Shown here one piece after another: positions 25,726 through 34,257 of a DNA stretch of 64,000 nucleotides. Source of the stretch: Streptomyces qaidamensis (GTDB lineage Bacteria; Actinomycetota; Actinomycetes; Streptomycetales; Streptomycetaceae); the NCBI RefSeq assembly GCF_001611795.1, contig NZ_CP015098.1, forward strand, positions 8,370,001 to 8,434,000, written 5' to 3'. Below the pieces are notes generated by a model. That model searched no databases, was not told where the DNA came from, and saw nothing but the letters and a program-made list of their open reading frames with translations. Positions within the stretch are counted from its first letter, which is position 1; each line of letters starts with the position of its first letter. A program made the translations under genes and the position numbers.

Positions 25726-26583
25726 CTACTTCACCGGCAGGAAGTCGCGGGCCGCGATGAACTCCGGTCGCCGCACCGGCGCGGCGAAGGGTTCCACCGC
25801 TTGGTTGTCGACGCTGTTGAAGACGATGAAGACGTTGCTGCGCGGGTAGGGAGTGATGTTGTCCCCGGATCCGTGCATGCAGTTGCAGTCGAACCAGGTG
25901 GCCGAGCCGGCGGGGCCGGTGAAGAGCTTGATGCCGTGCTCCAGGGCCATCTCGGTCAGCCCCGAGGCCGAGGGCGTACCCGCTTCCTGCATCCGCAGCG
26001 ACCGCTTGTAGTTGTCCTTCGGCGTAGCCCCCGCGCAGCCGAGAAAGGTCCGGTGCGACCCCGGCATGATCATCAGACTGCCGTTGGTGTCACGGTTCTC
26101 GGTCAGCGCGATCGACACCGAGACCGTGCGCATCCGGGGCAGGCCGTCCTCGGCGTGCCAGGTCTCGAAGTCGGAGTGCCAGTAGAACCCGCTGGCTCCG
26201 AAGCCCGGCTTGACGTTGACCCGGCTCTGGTGGACGTACACGTCGGAGCCGAGGATCCGGCGAGCGGTGTCCACGACCCTGGGGTCCCGGACGAGCCGGG
26301 CGAAGACCTCGCTGATGCGATGGACCTCGAAGACCGAGCGGATCTCCTTGGAGGAGGGTTCGACGATGGCACGCTCGTCGTTGATCACGGCCGGATCGGC
26401 GATCAGCCGCGTCAGTTCGGCCCGGTAGGCCAGTACCTCGGCCGGGGTGAGCAACTGATCCACGGTGAGGAAGCCGTCCCGTTCGAAGCCGCGCAGGTCT
26501 TCGGAGGGCTCGCCCCAGAGCACGGGGTCCTGGCGGGGCGTCATCACCTCGGCGGCACCGCGGGTCGGATAGAGGTCGGTCAT
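25726..26583 (-). CDS. ectD: Ectoine hydroxylase
   Basis: The 285-residue Fe(II)/2-oxoglutarate dioxygenase converts ectoine to 5-hydroxyectoine. The EctD signature is complete: GFYWHSDFETWHAEDGLPRMRTVSVSIALTENRDTNGSLMIMPGSH, with the HxD iron ligands, the distal His in CMHGSGDN and the 2-oxoglutarate region PYPRSNVFIVFNSVDN. ATG 26583 follows AAGGA at good spacing. It lies at the end of the ect operon, directly after a destroyed ectC, and appears fully functional. Confidence 0.95.
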   Translation of the reverse strand: MTDLYPTRGAAEVMTPRQDPVLWGEPSEDLRGFERDGFLTVDQLLTPAEVLAYRAELTRLIADPAVINDERAIVEPSSKEIRSVFEVHRISEVFARLVRDPRVVDTARRILGSDVYVHQSRVNVKPGFGASGFYWHSDFETWHAEDGLPRMRTVSVSIALTENRDTNGSLMIMPGSHRTFLGCAGATPKDNYKRSLRMQEAGTPSASGLTEMALEHGIKLFTGPAGSATWFDCNCMHGSGDNITPYPRSNVFIVFNSVDNQAVEPFAAPVRRPEFIAARDFLPVK

Positions 26584-26584
26584 G

Positions 26585-26676
26585 TCAGGATCCTTCCGTG
26601 AGCAAGGGGTGGACGCCGGTCTCGGCGGTACGTCGCGGTCCGTGCCTTCGACGCCCGTCAGCGATCGCACGATCAT
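26585..26676 (-). pseudogene. ectC: Remnant of ectC (ectoine synthase) reduced to its two ends
   Basis: The minus-strand ATG at 26676 starts MIVRSLTGVEGTDRDV, the conserved EctC N-terminus. The sequence then jumps, in a shifted frame, to AETGVHPLLTEGS and a stop, which is the EctC C-terminus. About 100 of ~130 codons are missing, including the cupin metal site. The remnant still fills the ectC slot between ectB and ectD. Confidence 0.88.
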
Positions 26677-26691
26677 GGTGTCGTCGTCTCC

Positions 26692-27963
26692 TCAGGCGGT
26701 CTGGCGTACGGCCCGGGCGACAATGCGCAGGCCCTCGTCGAGCTCGTCCGTGGTGATGGTCAGTGCGGGCAGCAGTTTGAGGACCTCGTCCTGCGGGCCC
26801 GAGGTCTCGACGAGCAGGCCCAGTTCGAAGGCGCGGGCACACGCCCGGGACGCCCATCCCTTGTCGTCGAACTCCAGGCCCCACACCAGCCCCCGGCCAC
26901 GGTGGCGGGCGCCGGTACCAGGGTGCTCGGCGACGATCTCGCGCAGGACGGCCTCGGTCTGCTCGCCGCGGGTGATCGTCTGCTGCGTCATGCTGTCGCC
27001 GTCGGCCCAGTACGCGTCCAGGGCGGCCGTCGCCGTGACGAAGGCGGGGTTGTGGCCACGGAAGGTGCCGTTGTGCTCGCCGGGCTCCCAGACGTCGAGT
27101 TCGGGCTTGAAGAGGGTCAGGGCCATGGGCAGGCCGTAGCCTCCGATGGACTTGGACAGGGTGATGATGTCGGGGACGATTCCGGCCTCCTCGAACGAGA
27201 AGAACGGTCCCGTCCGCCCGCAGCCCATCTGGACGTCGTCGACGATCAGCAGCATGTCACGCCGCTCGCACAGGTCCGCCAGAGCGCGAAGCCACTCCGG
27301 GCGGGCCACGTTGACACCGCCCTCGCCCTGGACCGTCTCGACGATCACGGCGGCGGGCTGATTGAGCCCGGATCCCTGGTCCTCCAGCAGCCGTTCGAAC
27401 CACAGGAAGTCAGGGACACGGCCGTCGAAGTAGTTGTCGAACGGCATCGGGGTCCCGTGCACCAGCGGAATCCCCGCACCGGCACGCTTCATGGAGTTGC
27501 CGGTCACGGCCAGCGAGCCGAGGGACATGCCGTGGAAGGCGTTGGTGAACGAGACGATCGCTTCCCGGCCCTTGACCTTGCGCGCCAGCTTCAGTGCCGC
27601 CTCCACGGCGTTGGTGCCGGTGGGGCCGGGGAACATCACCTTGTGGGCCAGGCCGCGCGGGCGCAGCACGAGATCCTGGAAGCGCTCCAGGAAGGCTCGC
27701 TTCGCGGTCGTGCTCATGTCCAGGCTGTGCGTGACACCGTCGCGCTCCAGATAATCCAGCAGGGCGCGTTTGAGCACCGGGTTGTTGTGCCCGTAGTTGA
27801 GCGCTCCGGCACCGGAGAAGAAGTCCAGGTAAGCGCGACCGTCCTCATCATGCAGACGGCTGCCCTGGGCACGGTCGAACACGACGGGCCAACCACGGCA
27901 GTAGCTACGGACCTCGGACTCCAGCGTCTCGAAGACGGACAGGGAAGGCTGGGTGACAGTCAC
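26692..27963 (-). CDS. ectB: Diaminobutyrate--2-oxoglutarate transaminase
   Basis: The 423-residue PLP-dependent class III aminotransferase makes L-2,4-diaminobutyrate from aspartate semialdehyde, the first ectoine step. It is full length and typical: FFSGAGALNYGHNNP, MFPGPTGTNAVEAALKLARK, the AFHGMSLGS block, IVDDVQMGCGRTG, and the PLP lysine in DIITLSKSIGGYGLPMA. GTG 27963 overlaps the ectA stop (GTGA), so the two are translationally coupled. Its product has no downstream enzyme in this cluster because ectA and ectC are gutted. Confidence 0.95.
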   Translation of the reverse strand: MTVTQPSLSVFETLESEVRSYCRGWPVVFDRAQGSRLHDEDGRAYLDFFSGAGALNYGHNNPVLKRALLDYLERDGVTHSLDMSTTAKRAFLERFQDLVLRPRGLAHKVMFPGPTGTNAVEAALKLARKVKGREAIVSFTNAFHGMSLGSLAVTGNSMKRAGAGIPLVHGTPMPFDNYFDGRVPDFLWFERLLEDQGSGLNQPAAVIVETVQGEGGVNVARPEWLRALADLCERRDMLLIVDDVQMGCGRTGPFFSFEEAGIVPDIITLSKSIGGYGLPMALTLFKPELDVWEPGEHNGTFRGHNPAFVTATAALDAYWADGDSMTQQTITRGEQTEAVLREIVAEHPGTGARHRGRGLVWGLEFDDKGWASRACARAFELGLLVETSGPQDEVLKLLPALTITTDELDEGLRIVARAVRQTA

Positions 27964-28319
27964 TGCGGTACGTCCTTCTGGGAGGCGGGTCGGGCCGCGG
28001 GGCCGATGAGGTACGGAACCTCGGGCGCATGCCCGAGACCCTCTGTGAACAGGTCCTCGTCGAACAGGACTTCATGCTCGCCGCGGGCTGCGGGTCGCTG
28101 ACCGACGGTGATGAATCCGATGGTGCGGCCGCGCGCGTCACGTGCCACGACGGAAGGGCCGGAGAAGTCGCGGCGCCACAGCAGATAACCGTAGGAAGAG
28201 TTGAGGTCGAGGACCCCCGTATCACGGGCGATGCGCCACATCGTGGCGCCGTCTGCAGTATCAGGAGAGCCGAGGGGCGATACCTGGCAGGACGAATCCG
28301 TTTCCTTGCTGACTTTCAT
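27960..28319 (-). pseudogene. ectA: ectA (diaminobutyrate acetyltransferase) with in-frame loss of the catalytic core
   Basis: The 119 codons are open from ATG 28319. They begin with the normal EctA N-terminal half (TMWRIARDTGVLDLNSSYGYLLWRRDFSGPSVVARD, then GFIT) and end with the normal C-terminus (GEHEVLFDEDLF, HAPEVPYLIGP). The ~60-70 residues between them, which in EctA carry the acetyl-CoA-binding GNAT motif (V-D...RGRGLA) and the TTITP block, are absent. A protein could be made but should be inactive. EctA is normally about 165-180 residues. Confidence 0.85.
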
Positions 28320-28348
28320 GTGCGACAAACCTAGATGGAGAAGTTGAA

Positions 28349-28361
28349 ATGCGCAGCGCAT
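28349..28361 (-). promoter_or_regulatory. 13-bp palindrome upstream of ectA
   Basis: ATGCGCAGCGCAT is a palindrome around one central base, 30 bases before the ectA start. It lies in an A+T-richer stretch expected to hold the ect promoter and may be an operator. Confidence 0.4.
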
Positions 28362-29022
28362 GAATCTCTCACAACACTCATATCCGGGATGCCCGGTGAC
28401 GGCCTGGAACCAGCCAAAGAGGGGCATAGCGGGGCGACATTTCAGGCATCTCCGTGTCGCGTTACGCTGCGATAACGATCCGGAAATTCGCTCGTTTGAC
28501 ACGCTTCTTATGGGGAATGGAAAGGTGCAGGATCAGGGTTTCCGTCCGACAGTGAATGGGCGCACGCCTGAATGACTCCGGCGGGAGATCCGCCGGAGCT
28601 GTTCGAGGGTTCAAGTGTTCTCGGTCGAATTCTCGGCGATCCGTCTTGGTGAATTCCCGGGATTCCTGGGTGCGCTTCCGTGTCGGATCGACGAGGAGTT
28701 TTCGGAACGGAACTCGCAATGCGTCTCGATCCCGAGCCGAGGAAAGTCATGCACGGCTGCCGGTGCGATTCCCGCTGTGTCTGCGCTCGCCAGGTAGGAG
28801 CAGCTCGCGTTCAGGCCGGGGATGGGCGGGGTGAAGTCGACTGCAGGCGACCGCAGTTGACAGGCGCCCAGCTCCGTGGAGATCGGAGGGGCCGCCGCCC
28901 TCCGGGTGGGAATCTTCTGCGGGGCGCGCTGTCGGTGTGCGTCACGCGGTGGACCTCTCCGGACGTTCGTTCGCGGTCGGCCCTCGACTCGCTCGGGCCG
29001 GGCCCCGGCCTTGGGGCCAACC
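28362..29022. other. Region upstream of the ect operon, no gene
   Basis: The first ~180 bases are unusually A+T-rich for this genome (for example TTTGACACGCTTCTTATGG near 28495) and probably belong to ect regulation. A 9-bp near-perfect dyad lies at about 28837-28862. Several short frames exist on both strands, none recognisable. Confidence 0.4.
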
Positions 29023-29068
29023 TTGAGCCTATGCAACCTTTGCTTCGCGGAACCATTGCATATTCTTT
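29023..29068. promoter_or_regulatory. Two back-to-back relatives of the shared 15-bp element, copy f
   Basis: On the plus strand ATTGCATATTCTTTA occupies 29054-29068. On the minus strand GTTGCATAGGCTCAA occupies 29037-29023. Both resemble copies a-c. The plus copy lies seven bases before an 84-codon frame at 29075-29329 whose reality is doubtful because it runs into the 3' end of the ClC gene. Confidence 0.45.
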
Positions 29069-29280
29069 ACCGTTATGGAATCGAAGCCGATGGCGGCGGC
29101 CAGGAGTCGCCCCCTTGCCGGAAGGGGCCCTGCGCTGTGCCGTGTTGCTCCGGTGCTCGCTGTCGTCGGAGCGCTTGTGCTGTCTGCCGGTATGAGCCGC
29201 GTCGCCGCTGTTCTCTGGCCGCGCGGATCGCGGAGTCGGGTGACCGTGGGGCTTGCCGACCACGCCGGCCGGGCGCGCCA

Positions 29281-31089
29281 TCAGGCGGTCGCCGCGTGCG
29301 CCTGCACAGCGCGCAGGGCGCTCTGGTGACTGAGCCAGCCGACAGGCTCGCCGTGCGCGCGGTCGAGGACCGGAACCCCGGTGCCTGCCGCCGACAGCAG
29401 GGCGTGCAGCGCCTGTGCGAGGGGCTGGTCCGCGACGACGACTGCCGACGGTTCGGCGAGCTGCCCGACCCGTGCGGGCGCGGCCTGCGGTTGCTCGGCC
29501 AGGGCCTCGGCAACGGCCTGGGCGGTCACCACTCCGACGTAGGCTCCGGCCTCGTCCACCATCGGCAGCACGCCGTGGCCGGACAGGCTCAACAGGTCCG
29601 CGGCGTCGGGGAGTGATGTGGATGACGGCAGGGGCGGGGGAAGGGGCTCCATGACGGTGCCGACCTGTTGGGAGCCGATGCGCGCCCCGGGTGCCGGGCC
29701 GTCGAGATCGATACCGCGCCGGCGCAGCTTCAGCGTGTACACGGTCTCGTGCGACAGCAGGCGGCTGGTGGCGGTGGCGAGGACGATCGCCAGCATCAGC
29801 GGCAGGATGATCGAGTACTCGCCGGTCAGCTCGAAGAGGATCACCACGGCGGTGATCGGCGCACGGGCGGCGCCGGCGAAGACGGCGCCCATGCCGACCA
29901 GCGCGTACGCGCCCACCGGCCCGGCCGTACCGGGCAGCAGATCGTGCGCCCCGATGCCGTATGCGGCACCGAACATCGCCCCGATGAACAGGCTGGGGGC
30001 GAAGACCCCGCCGGAACCGCCGATGCCGATGGTCAGGCTCGTCGCCAGCATCTTGCCCGCCAGCAGCACCAGCAGGAACCCGACTGCGTAGCCGCCTCCG
30101 GTGGCCTTCTCCAGCACCGGGTAGCCGACGCCGTACATCTCCGGCAGGGCGAGCAGCACCAGGCCGAGCAGCAGCCCGCCGATCGCCGGACGCAGCCACT
30201 CCGGGCCGCGCCAGAGCCAGTCGCAGGCGTCCTCGACCGCGTAAAGGAACCGGGAGAAGCCCACTCCGATCACGGCGGCGACGATGCCCAGCAGAGCGAA
30301 CAGTCCGTACTGGACGAGGTGGTCGACGTGGAAGTCGGGCAGGTTCAGGAAGGCCACGTCCCCGAAGGCCGCCCGGCCGATCACACTTGCGGTCACGCTG
30401 GCGAGCACCGTCGCGCCGAAAGCCTCCGCGTTGAAGGTGCCCGTGATCAGCTCCATGGCGAAGAAGACGCCGGCCAGCGGAGCGTTGAAGGTGGCGGCGA
30501 TGCCGCCCGCCGCGCCGCAGGCCACCAGAAGCTTCATCCGCCCCTCGGTCACCTTCGTCAGTCGGCCCAGCGTCGAGCCGAGCGCCGAGCCGATCTGCAC
30601 GATCGGGCCCTCACGGCCCACCGAGCCGCCCGATCCGATGGTCAGCGCGGAGGCGAGCGTCTTGACGACGGCGACCTTGGGGCTGATCCGGCCTCCATGC
30701 TGGGCGACGGCCAGCATCACCTCGGGTACGCCGTGCCCCCGTGCCTCCTTGGCGAACCGGTGCACCAACGGCCCGTACAACAGGCCGCCCAGGACGGGGG
30801 CGAGGAGCACGAACCAGGGACCCAGCCACGGCACGTACGGGTTCCCGGAGCCGGGGGAGGCCGCGTAGTCGGCATGACCGGAGAAGAGGCGTGTGAAGGT
30901 CTCGATGCACCAGCGGAAGACGACCGAGCCCCCGCCGGCCCCGGCGCCGACGACCACGGCGAGGACCATCAGGGCCCAGGGCGCGGAGCCCCAACCCCCC
31001 AGGGTGCGCGGGGGTCGGAGACCGCTCGGCGCGGTCCCGGTCCATCGCTTCGCGGGCTGGGGGTCTGTGACCGCCTGGCTGTTGCGCAT
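29281..31089 (-). CDS. ClC-family chloride channel/antiporter with C-terminal CBS domains
   Basis: The 602-residue protein has the ClC core with GSGGSVGREGPIVQIGSALG (the GREGP motif with the gating glutamate) and GGVFAPSLFIGAMFG (the GxFxP motif). A pair of CBS domains follows in the last ~130 residues (GTVMEPLPPPLP..., AQALHALLSAAGTGVPVLDR...). It exchanges Cl- for H+ or conducts Cl-, probably gated by a nucleotide bound to the CBS pair. ATG 31089 with GGAAGGGG is used; an ATG five codons earlier is possible. The shared element at 31108-31122 ends only 18 bases upstream. A decayed copy of its C-terminus occurs at 61010-61180. Confidence 0.93.
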   Translation of the reverse strand: MRNSQAVTDPQPAKRWTGTAPSGLRPPRTLGGWGSAPWALMVLAVVVGAGAGGGSVVFRWCIETFTRLFSGHADYAASPGSGNPYVPWLGPWFVLLAPVLGGLLYGPLVHRFAKEARGHGVPEVMLAVAQHGGRISPKVAVVKTLASALTIGSGGSVGREGPIVQIGSALGSTLGRLTKVTEGRMKLLVACGAAGGIAATFNAPLAGVFFAMELITGTFNAEAFGATVLASVTASVIGRAAFGDVAFLNLPDFHVDHLVQYGLFALLGIVAAVIGVGFSRFLYAVEDACDWLWRGPEWLRPAIGGLLLGLVLLALPEMYGVGYPVLEKATGGGYAVGFLLVLLAGKMLATSLTIGIGGSGGVFAPSLFIGAMFGAAYGIGAHDLLPGTAGPVGAYALVGMGAVFAGAARAPITAVVILFELTGEYSIILPLMLAIVLATATSRLLSHETVYTLKLRRRGIDLDGPAPGARIGSQQVGTVMEPLPPPLPSSTSLPDAADLLSLSGHGVLPMVDEAGAYVGVVTAQAVAEALAEQPQAAPARVGQLAEPSAVVVADQPLAQALHALLSAAGTGVPVLDRAHGEPVGWLSHQSALRAVQAHAATA

Positions 31090-31107
31090 TGTTGCCCCTT
31101 CCATACC

Positions 31108-31122
31108 TTTGCATTATGCAAA
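31108..31122 (-). promoter_or_regulatory. Shared 15-bp element, copy g (perfect palindrome)
   Basis: TTTGCATTATGCAAA is a 15-bp palindrome around a central base. On the minus strand TTGACA precedes it by two bases and the ClC start follows within 35 bases, so it sits in the promoter spacer or at the transcription start, a typical repressor position. Confidence 0.75.
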
Positions 31123-31146
31123 AGCTGTCAAGGGGACTGCTCCACG

Positions 31147-31536
31147 TCAGGCGGGTGTGTGTACGGATACGGCTTGAGCGAGCCCCTGCGGGGGACCCGG
31201 GTTCCCTGCGCGGTGCGGATTGCTGTTGAGCACCGCGGTGATGAAGAGGCCGAGGAAGACGATGATGACGAACACGGTGATGGTGATCAGCCACCGATTG
31301 TGTCGCTCGTCTTCTTCCTCCTGGCTGTCGGTTCCCTCCTGGCGGTCGGTCGCCTCCCGCCTGTCAGTTCTCTCCTGGCGGTCGGTTTCCTTCTGGCTGT
31401 CGGTGGTCCCGTCGCGGGGCTCGTCGGGAAACTGCTGGTTGAGGGCGTCCATGACGGCGGCCAGCGACGGATCGTCCTGCGCGAGGCGCCGTTCGAGCTG
31501 CGCGATGATGCGTCCGTCGTTCATCTCGGGGTTCAT
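31147..31536 (-). CDS. DUF3040 membrane protein with a charged repeat linker
   Basis: The 129-residue protein starts with the DUF3040 pattern RIIAQLERRLAQDDPSLAAVMDALNQQFP. It continues with a repetitive charged linker (residues ~43-78, units such as TDRQE, TDRRE, TDSQE) and one membrane helix (about 82-103), then a Pro/Gly tail. The linker is encoded by short tandem repeats that probably expand and contract. ATG 31536 follows GAGGTGA. It is 6 bases after the slipin stop, the third gene of an NfeD-slipin operon. Function is unknown. Confidence 0.88.
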   Translation of the reverse strand: MNPEMNDGRIIAQLERRLAQDDPSLAAVMDALNQQFPDEPRDGTTDSQKETDRQERTDRREATDRQEGTDSQEEEDERHNRWLITITVFVIIVFLGLFITAVLNSNPHRAGNPGPPQGLAQAVSVHTPA

Positions 31537-31541
31537 GCTCG

Positions 31542-32342
31542 TCACCTCGGCCCTTGTGTGACGGGGTCGGCACCGGACGGCTCCTTCGGCTGTCGGAGCA
31601 TGTCGACGAGGCGGAAGATCTCCATCGGCAGCGGGAAGATGAGGGTGGAGTTCCGTTCGGCGGAGATCTCCGCCATGGTGGACAGGATCCGCAGGTGGAG
31701 GGCCGCGGGGTGGCCTTCGAGGCGGTCGGCCGCGTCCGCGAGGGTCTCGGCGGCCTCGTACTCGCCTTTCGCGTGGATGACCTTGGCGCGCCGGTCGCGT
31801 TCGGCTTCGGCCTGGCGGGCCATGGCGCGGCGCATGGCCTCGGGCAGTTCGACGTCCTTGACCTCGACGAGGGTGACCTTGACGCCCCACGGGTCGGTGA
31901 CGCCGTCGATGATGCGCTGGAGCCGCTGGTTGATCTCGTCCCGGTTGATCAGCAGCTCGTCGAGATCGACCTGGCCGAGGATGCTGCGCAGTGTGGTCTG
32001 GGCGATCTGTGAGGTGCCCTGAACATGATCCTCGATGGCCACGACGGAGCGGTTGGGATCGACGACGTTGAAGTAGGTGACGGCGTTGACCCGGACCGTG
32101 ACGTTGTCCTTGGTGATGACGTCCTGCGGGGGAATGTCCATGGTGATGGTCCGCAGGGAGACGCGGACCATGCGGTCCACCACGGGGATGATGAAGAAGA
32201 GGCCGGGCCCTTTGGCGCCGATGATCCGGCCGAGGCGGAAGATCACCCCGCGTTCGTACTCGGGCACGATCTTCACCGAGGCCATCAGCAGCATGAGCAG
32301 GACGACCGCGCCGATGATGATGCCGATCAATCCGGTGTCCAT
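31542..32342 (-). CDS. Slipin (stomatin-like SPFH protein)
   Basis: The 266-residue protein has an N-terminal membrane anchor (residues 3-24) and a complete SPFH/stomatin domain: PEYERGVIFRLGRIIGAKGPGLFFIIPVVDRMVRVSLRT, IPPQDVITKDNVTVRVNAVTYF, then WGVKVTLVEVKDVELPEAMRRAMARQAEAERDRRAKVIHAKGE. Slipins form membrane oligomers and are cleaved by, or scaffold, NfeD partner proteases. Its start overlaps the nfeD 3' end by 16 bases, the usual arrangement for this pair. Confidence 0.94.
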   Translation of the reverse strand: MDTGLIGIIIGAVVLLMLLMASVKIVPEYERGVIFRLGRIIGAKGPGLFFIIPVVDRMVRVSLRTITMDIPPQDVITKDNVTVRVNAVTYFNVVDPNRSVVAIEDHVQGTSQIAQTTLRSILGQVDLDELLINRDEINQRLQRIIDGVTDPWGVKVTLVEVKDVELPEAMRRAMARQAEAERDRRAKVIHAKGEYEAAETLADAADRLEGHPAALHLRILSTMAEISAERNSTLIFPLPMEIFRLVDMLRQPKEPSGADPVTQGPR

Positions 32343-33679
32343 GGTCTGTCCTCCTGTTCGTTCCGGGGGCCGTCGTCGGCGTCGACGAGGAGTTCGAGCC
32401 CCGCGACTTCCACGACGCGTACGCGCTGTCCTGCGGCGACGGGGGCGGTGCGCCCGCGGACGGCCCACCAGGCGCCGTCGAGGAACATTTGCCCGGTCTC
32501 GCCCTCGACCCGGCGCACGACGGCAACGCGGCCCAGCAGGCCCTCGTGCCCTGTGGTCGCGGGCGCCCTGCGCGCTCGCCAGGCCAGCCGCCCGGCGAGT
32601 ACCGCGCCACCGCCGACCGCCACCGCGGTGGGCCACAGCACAGCGGGATCGACCCCGAGTTCACCGCGGAAGAGCAGGATCCCGGCGAAGACGAGGGCGA
32701 CGGCCCCGCCCGCGGCGAAGACACCGACCCCGGGCGTGAGCACCTCCGCGGCGAACAGGGCCGCGGCCAGGAACAGCAGCAGAAGACCGGCGACGTTGAA
32801 GGGCAGCACGCTCAGCGCCACGAAGCCGAGCACGAGCAGGACCACACCGATGACGCCGCCCACCCCCACGCCCGGGCTCGCCAGCTCATAGATCACGGCC
32901 AGGGTCCCGATCGACAGGAAGAGAAACGCCAGCTCCGGACTGGCCAGCAACTGCCGGACCTCACCGAAGAACCCGAGGTCGTGCGTCTCGACCCGGGCGT
33001 CCGCCGTGTTCAGCACGACCTCGTGCTCCGCGCCCTGCGCGCCCACGACGACTCGTTGGCCGTCCACCTCGTCGAGCAGAGCCCCACGTGAGGACGCCAC
33101 GAGGTCGACCACGTCGGTGCGGGCGGCCTCACGGTCGGACACCGAGGTGCCCTCACGGACCATGTCCCGGGCGAAGTCGGTGCTGCGGCCCCGTTGCTCG
33201 GCGATGGACACGGCGAACGCGACCGAGTCGTTGACCACCTTCTCGCTCGCCTCCTCGCCCTGGCCCGTCACCGGGGTGCCGGCCCCGATATGGGTCCCGG
33301 GGGCCATGGCGGCCACGTGCGCGGACATCGTGATGTAGGCACCCGCGGACGCCGCGCGGGCGCCCGGCGGGGTGACGTACACGATGACGGGGACGTCCGA
33401 GGCGAGAAACCCCTGCACGATCTCCCGGGTCGACTGCAGCAGACCCCCGGGGGTGTCCATCTCGATCACATAGGCCGCGTGCCCTTCCCGCCCGGCCGCG
33501 CGCAGCCCCTCCTCAAGGTGATCAGCGATGACGGGGGTGATCGTGCCGTCGACCCGCGTGACGAGCACCGACGACGACTGCGCCGTGCTCATGGCCGGTG
33601 CGGCCAGAAGGCAGGCAAGCGCTGTCAGGAGGATCCCGACGACCCTCCGGACCACAGGCGCTGAGCGGAGTCGGGGCAT
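32327..33679 (-). CDS. NfeD membrane serine protease (ClpP-class, long form)
   Basis: The 450-residue protein has a signal peptide (ILLTALACLLAAPAMSTAQ), then a ClpP-like protease domain with the nucleophile Ser in AASAGAYITMSAH and the general-base Lys in EEASEKVVNDSVAF. Four membrane helices follow, then an OB-fold NfeD domain (GLLGRVAVVRRV...GAWWAVRG). It is expected to cleave its slipin partner in membrane microdomains. ATG 33679 after AAGGGGG is preferred; GTG 33706 is an alternative. Confidence 0.93.
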   Translation of the reverse strand: MPRLRSAPVVRRVVGILLTALACLLAAPAMSTAQSSSVLVTRVDGTITPVIADHLEEGLRAAGREGHAAYVIEMDTPGGLLQSTREIVQGFLASDVPVIVYVTPPGARAASAGAYITMSAHVAAMAPGTHIGAGTPVTGQGEEASEKVVNDSVAFAVSIAEQRGRSTDFARDMVREGTSVSDREAARTDVVDLVASSRGALLDEVDGQRVVVGAQGAEHEVVLNTADARVETHDLGFFGEVRQLLASPELAFLFLSIGTLAVIYELASPGVGVGGVIGVVLLVLGFVALSVLPFNVAGLLLLFLAAALFAAEVLTPGVGVFAAGGAVALVFAGILLFRGELGVDPAVLWPTAVAVGGGAVLAGRLAWRARRAPATTGHEGLLGRVAVVRRVEGETGQMFLDGAWWAVRGRTAPVAAGQRVRVVEVAGLELLVDADDGPRNEQEDRPWTPD

Positions 33680-33812
33680 ACCGCCGGGCCCCCTTGTCGC
33701 TGACACCCGTCCTGACCGTTGCGGCCCCTGCCACGGACGCTTGTCGAGTGGATACCCCTGCGGTCCGGCCGAAGAGGGTGTCGCGTCCGTTCAACGGTGG
33801 CCGTTTCGGGCC

Positions 33813-33845
33813 CGTGCAGTTTGCCGAGCTACGGCAATCTGCACG
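33813..33845. promoter_or_regulatory. Long imperfect dyad upstream of nfeD
   Basis: Arms CGTGCAG-T-TTGCCG (33813-33826) and CGGCAA-T-CTGCACG (33832-33845) pair except for a single T:T mismatch around a 5-base centre. The inner part, TTTGCCG...CGGCAAT, resembles the shared element with a longer spacer. It lies about 110-170 bases upstream of the nfeD start. Confidence 0.5.
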
Positions 33846-34008
33846 GAGTTGAAGGGGCTCCCGCCGGCTGAGCAGGCGAACGGCTGCCCCTCATCGCCGA
33901 AACGACGGGCTGGCCTTCCGGACAGAAGCCGCCCGGCCGCACCCTTCACGTCCAGCTGAGCTGTCCCACTCCTTCCGGGCAGCGGCAAATGCAAGGAGAC
34001 CCGCCGAA

Positions 34009-34218
34009 GTGGGCGAACGAGGCGATCCCGAGATGACCACCAGCAGCCACCCCCGCACCGACGGCACGGGGAACGGACAGCCGCACGAGGAGGTGCTGGC
34101 CCGGGCCCTGGTGCGGTTCGGCAAGCCGAGCGCCGAGGAGCGGTCCCGCCTGCGCAGGGAAGCGGAGCATGCCGCTGACGACGGCACCCCACTGCGCCAA
34201 CTCGATCTTCCTGATTGA
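34009..34218 (+). CDS. Small hypothetical protein
   Basis: The 69 codons open at GTG 34009 with AAGGAGA ten bases upstream. The product is hydrophilic and predicted helical (EEVLARALVRFGKPSAEERSRLRREAEHAADDGTPLRQLDLPD). I recognise no family. It is convergent with the Asp23 gene and divergent from nfeD. The good ribosome-binding site argues that it is real; the lack of homology argues for caution. Confidence 0.45.
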   Translation: MGERGDPEMTTSSHPRTDGTGNGQPHEEVLARALVRFGKPSAEERSRLRREAEHAADDGTPLRQLDLPD

Positions 34219-34257
34219 CCGAAGCGGCTCGGTCCTCCAGCGCCAGGGGCGCGACGA

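Noticed and set aside
28362..29022. Possible small RNA or riboswitch upstream of ectA
   Set aside because: A+T-rich sequence and weak dyads are present, but no recognisable structure; not enough to call.
29075..29329. 84-codon frame directly behind a copy of the shared element
   Set aside because: It overlaps the 3' end of the ClC gene by 49 bases, has no clear ribosome-binding site and no homology; kept only as a note on the element.
31147..32724. 525-codon minus frame covering slipin and DUF3040
   Set aside because: Only its last 130 codons match a family (DUF3040); the rest is an out-of-frame reading of the slipin gene.
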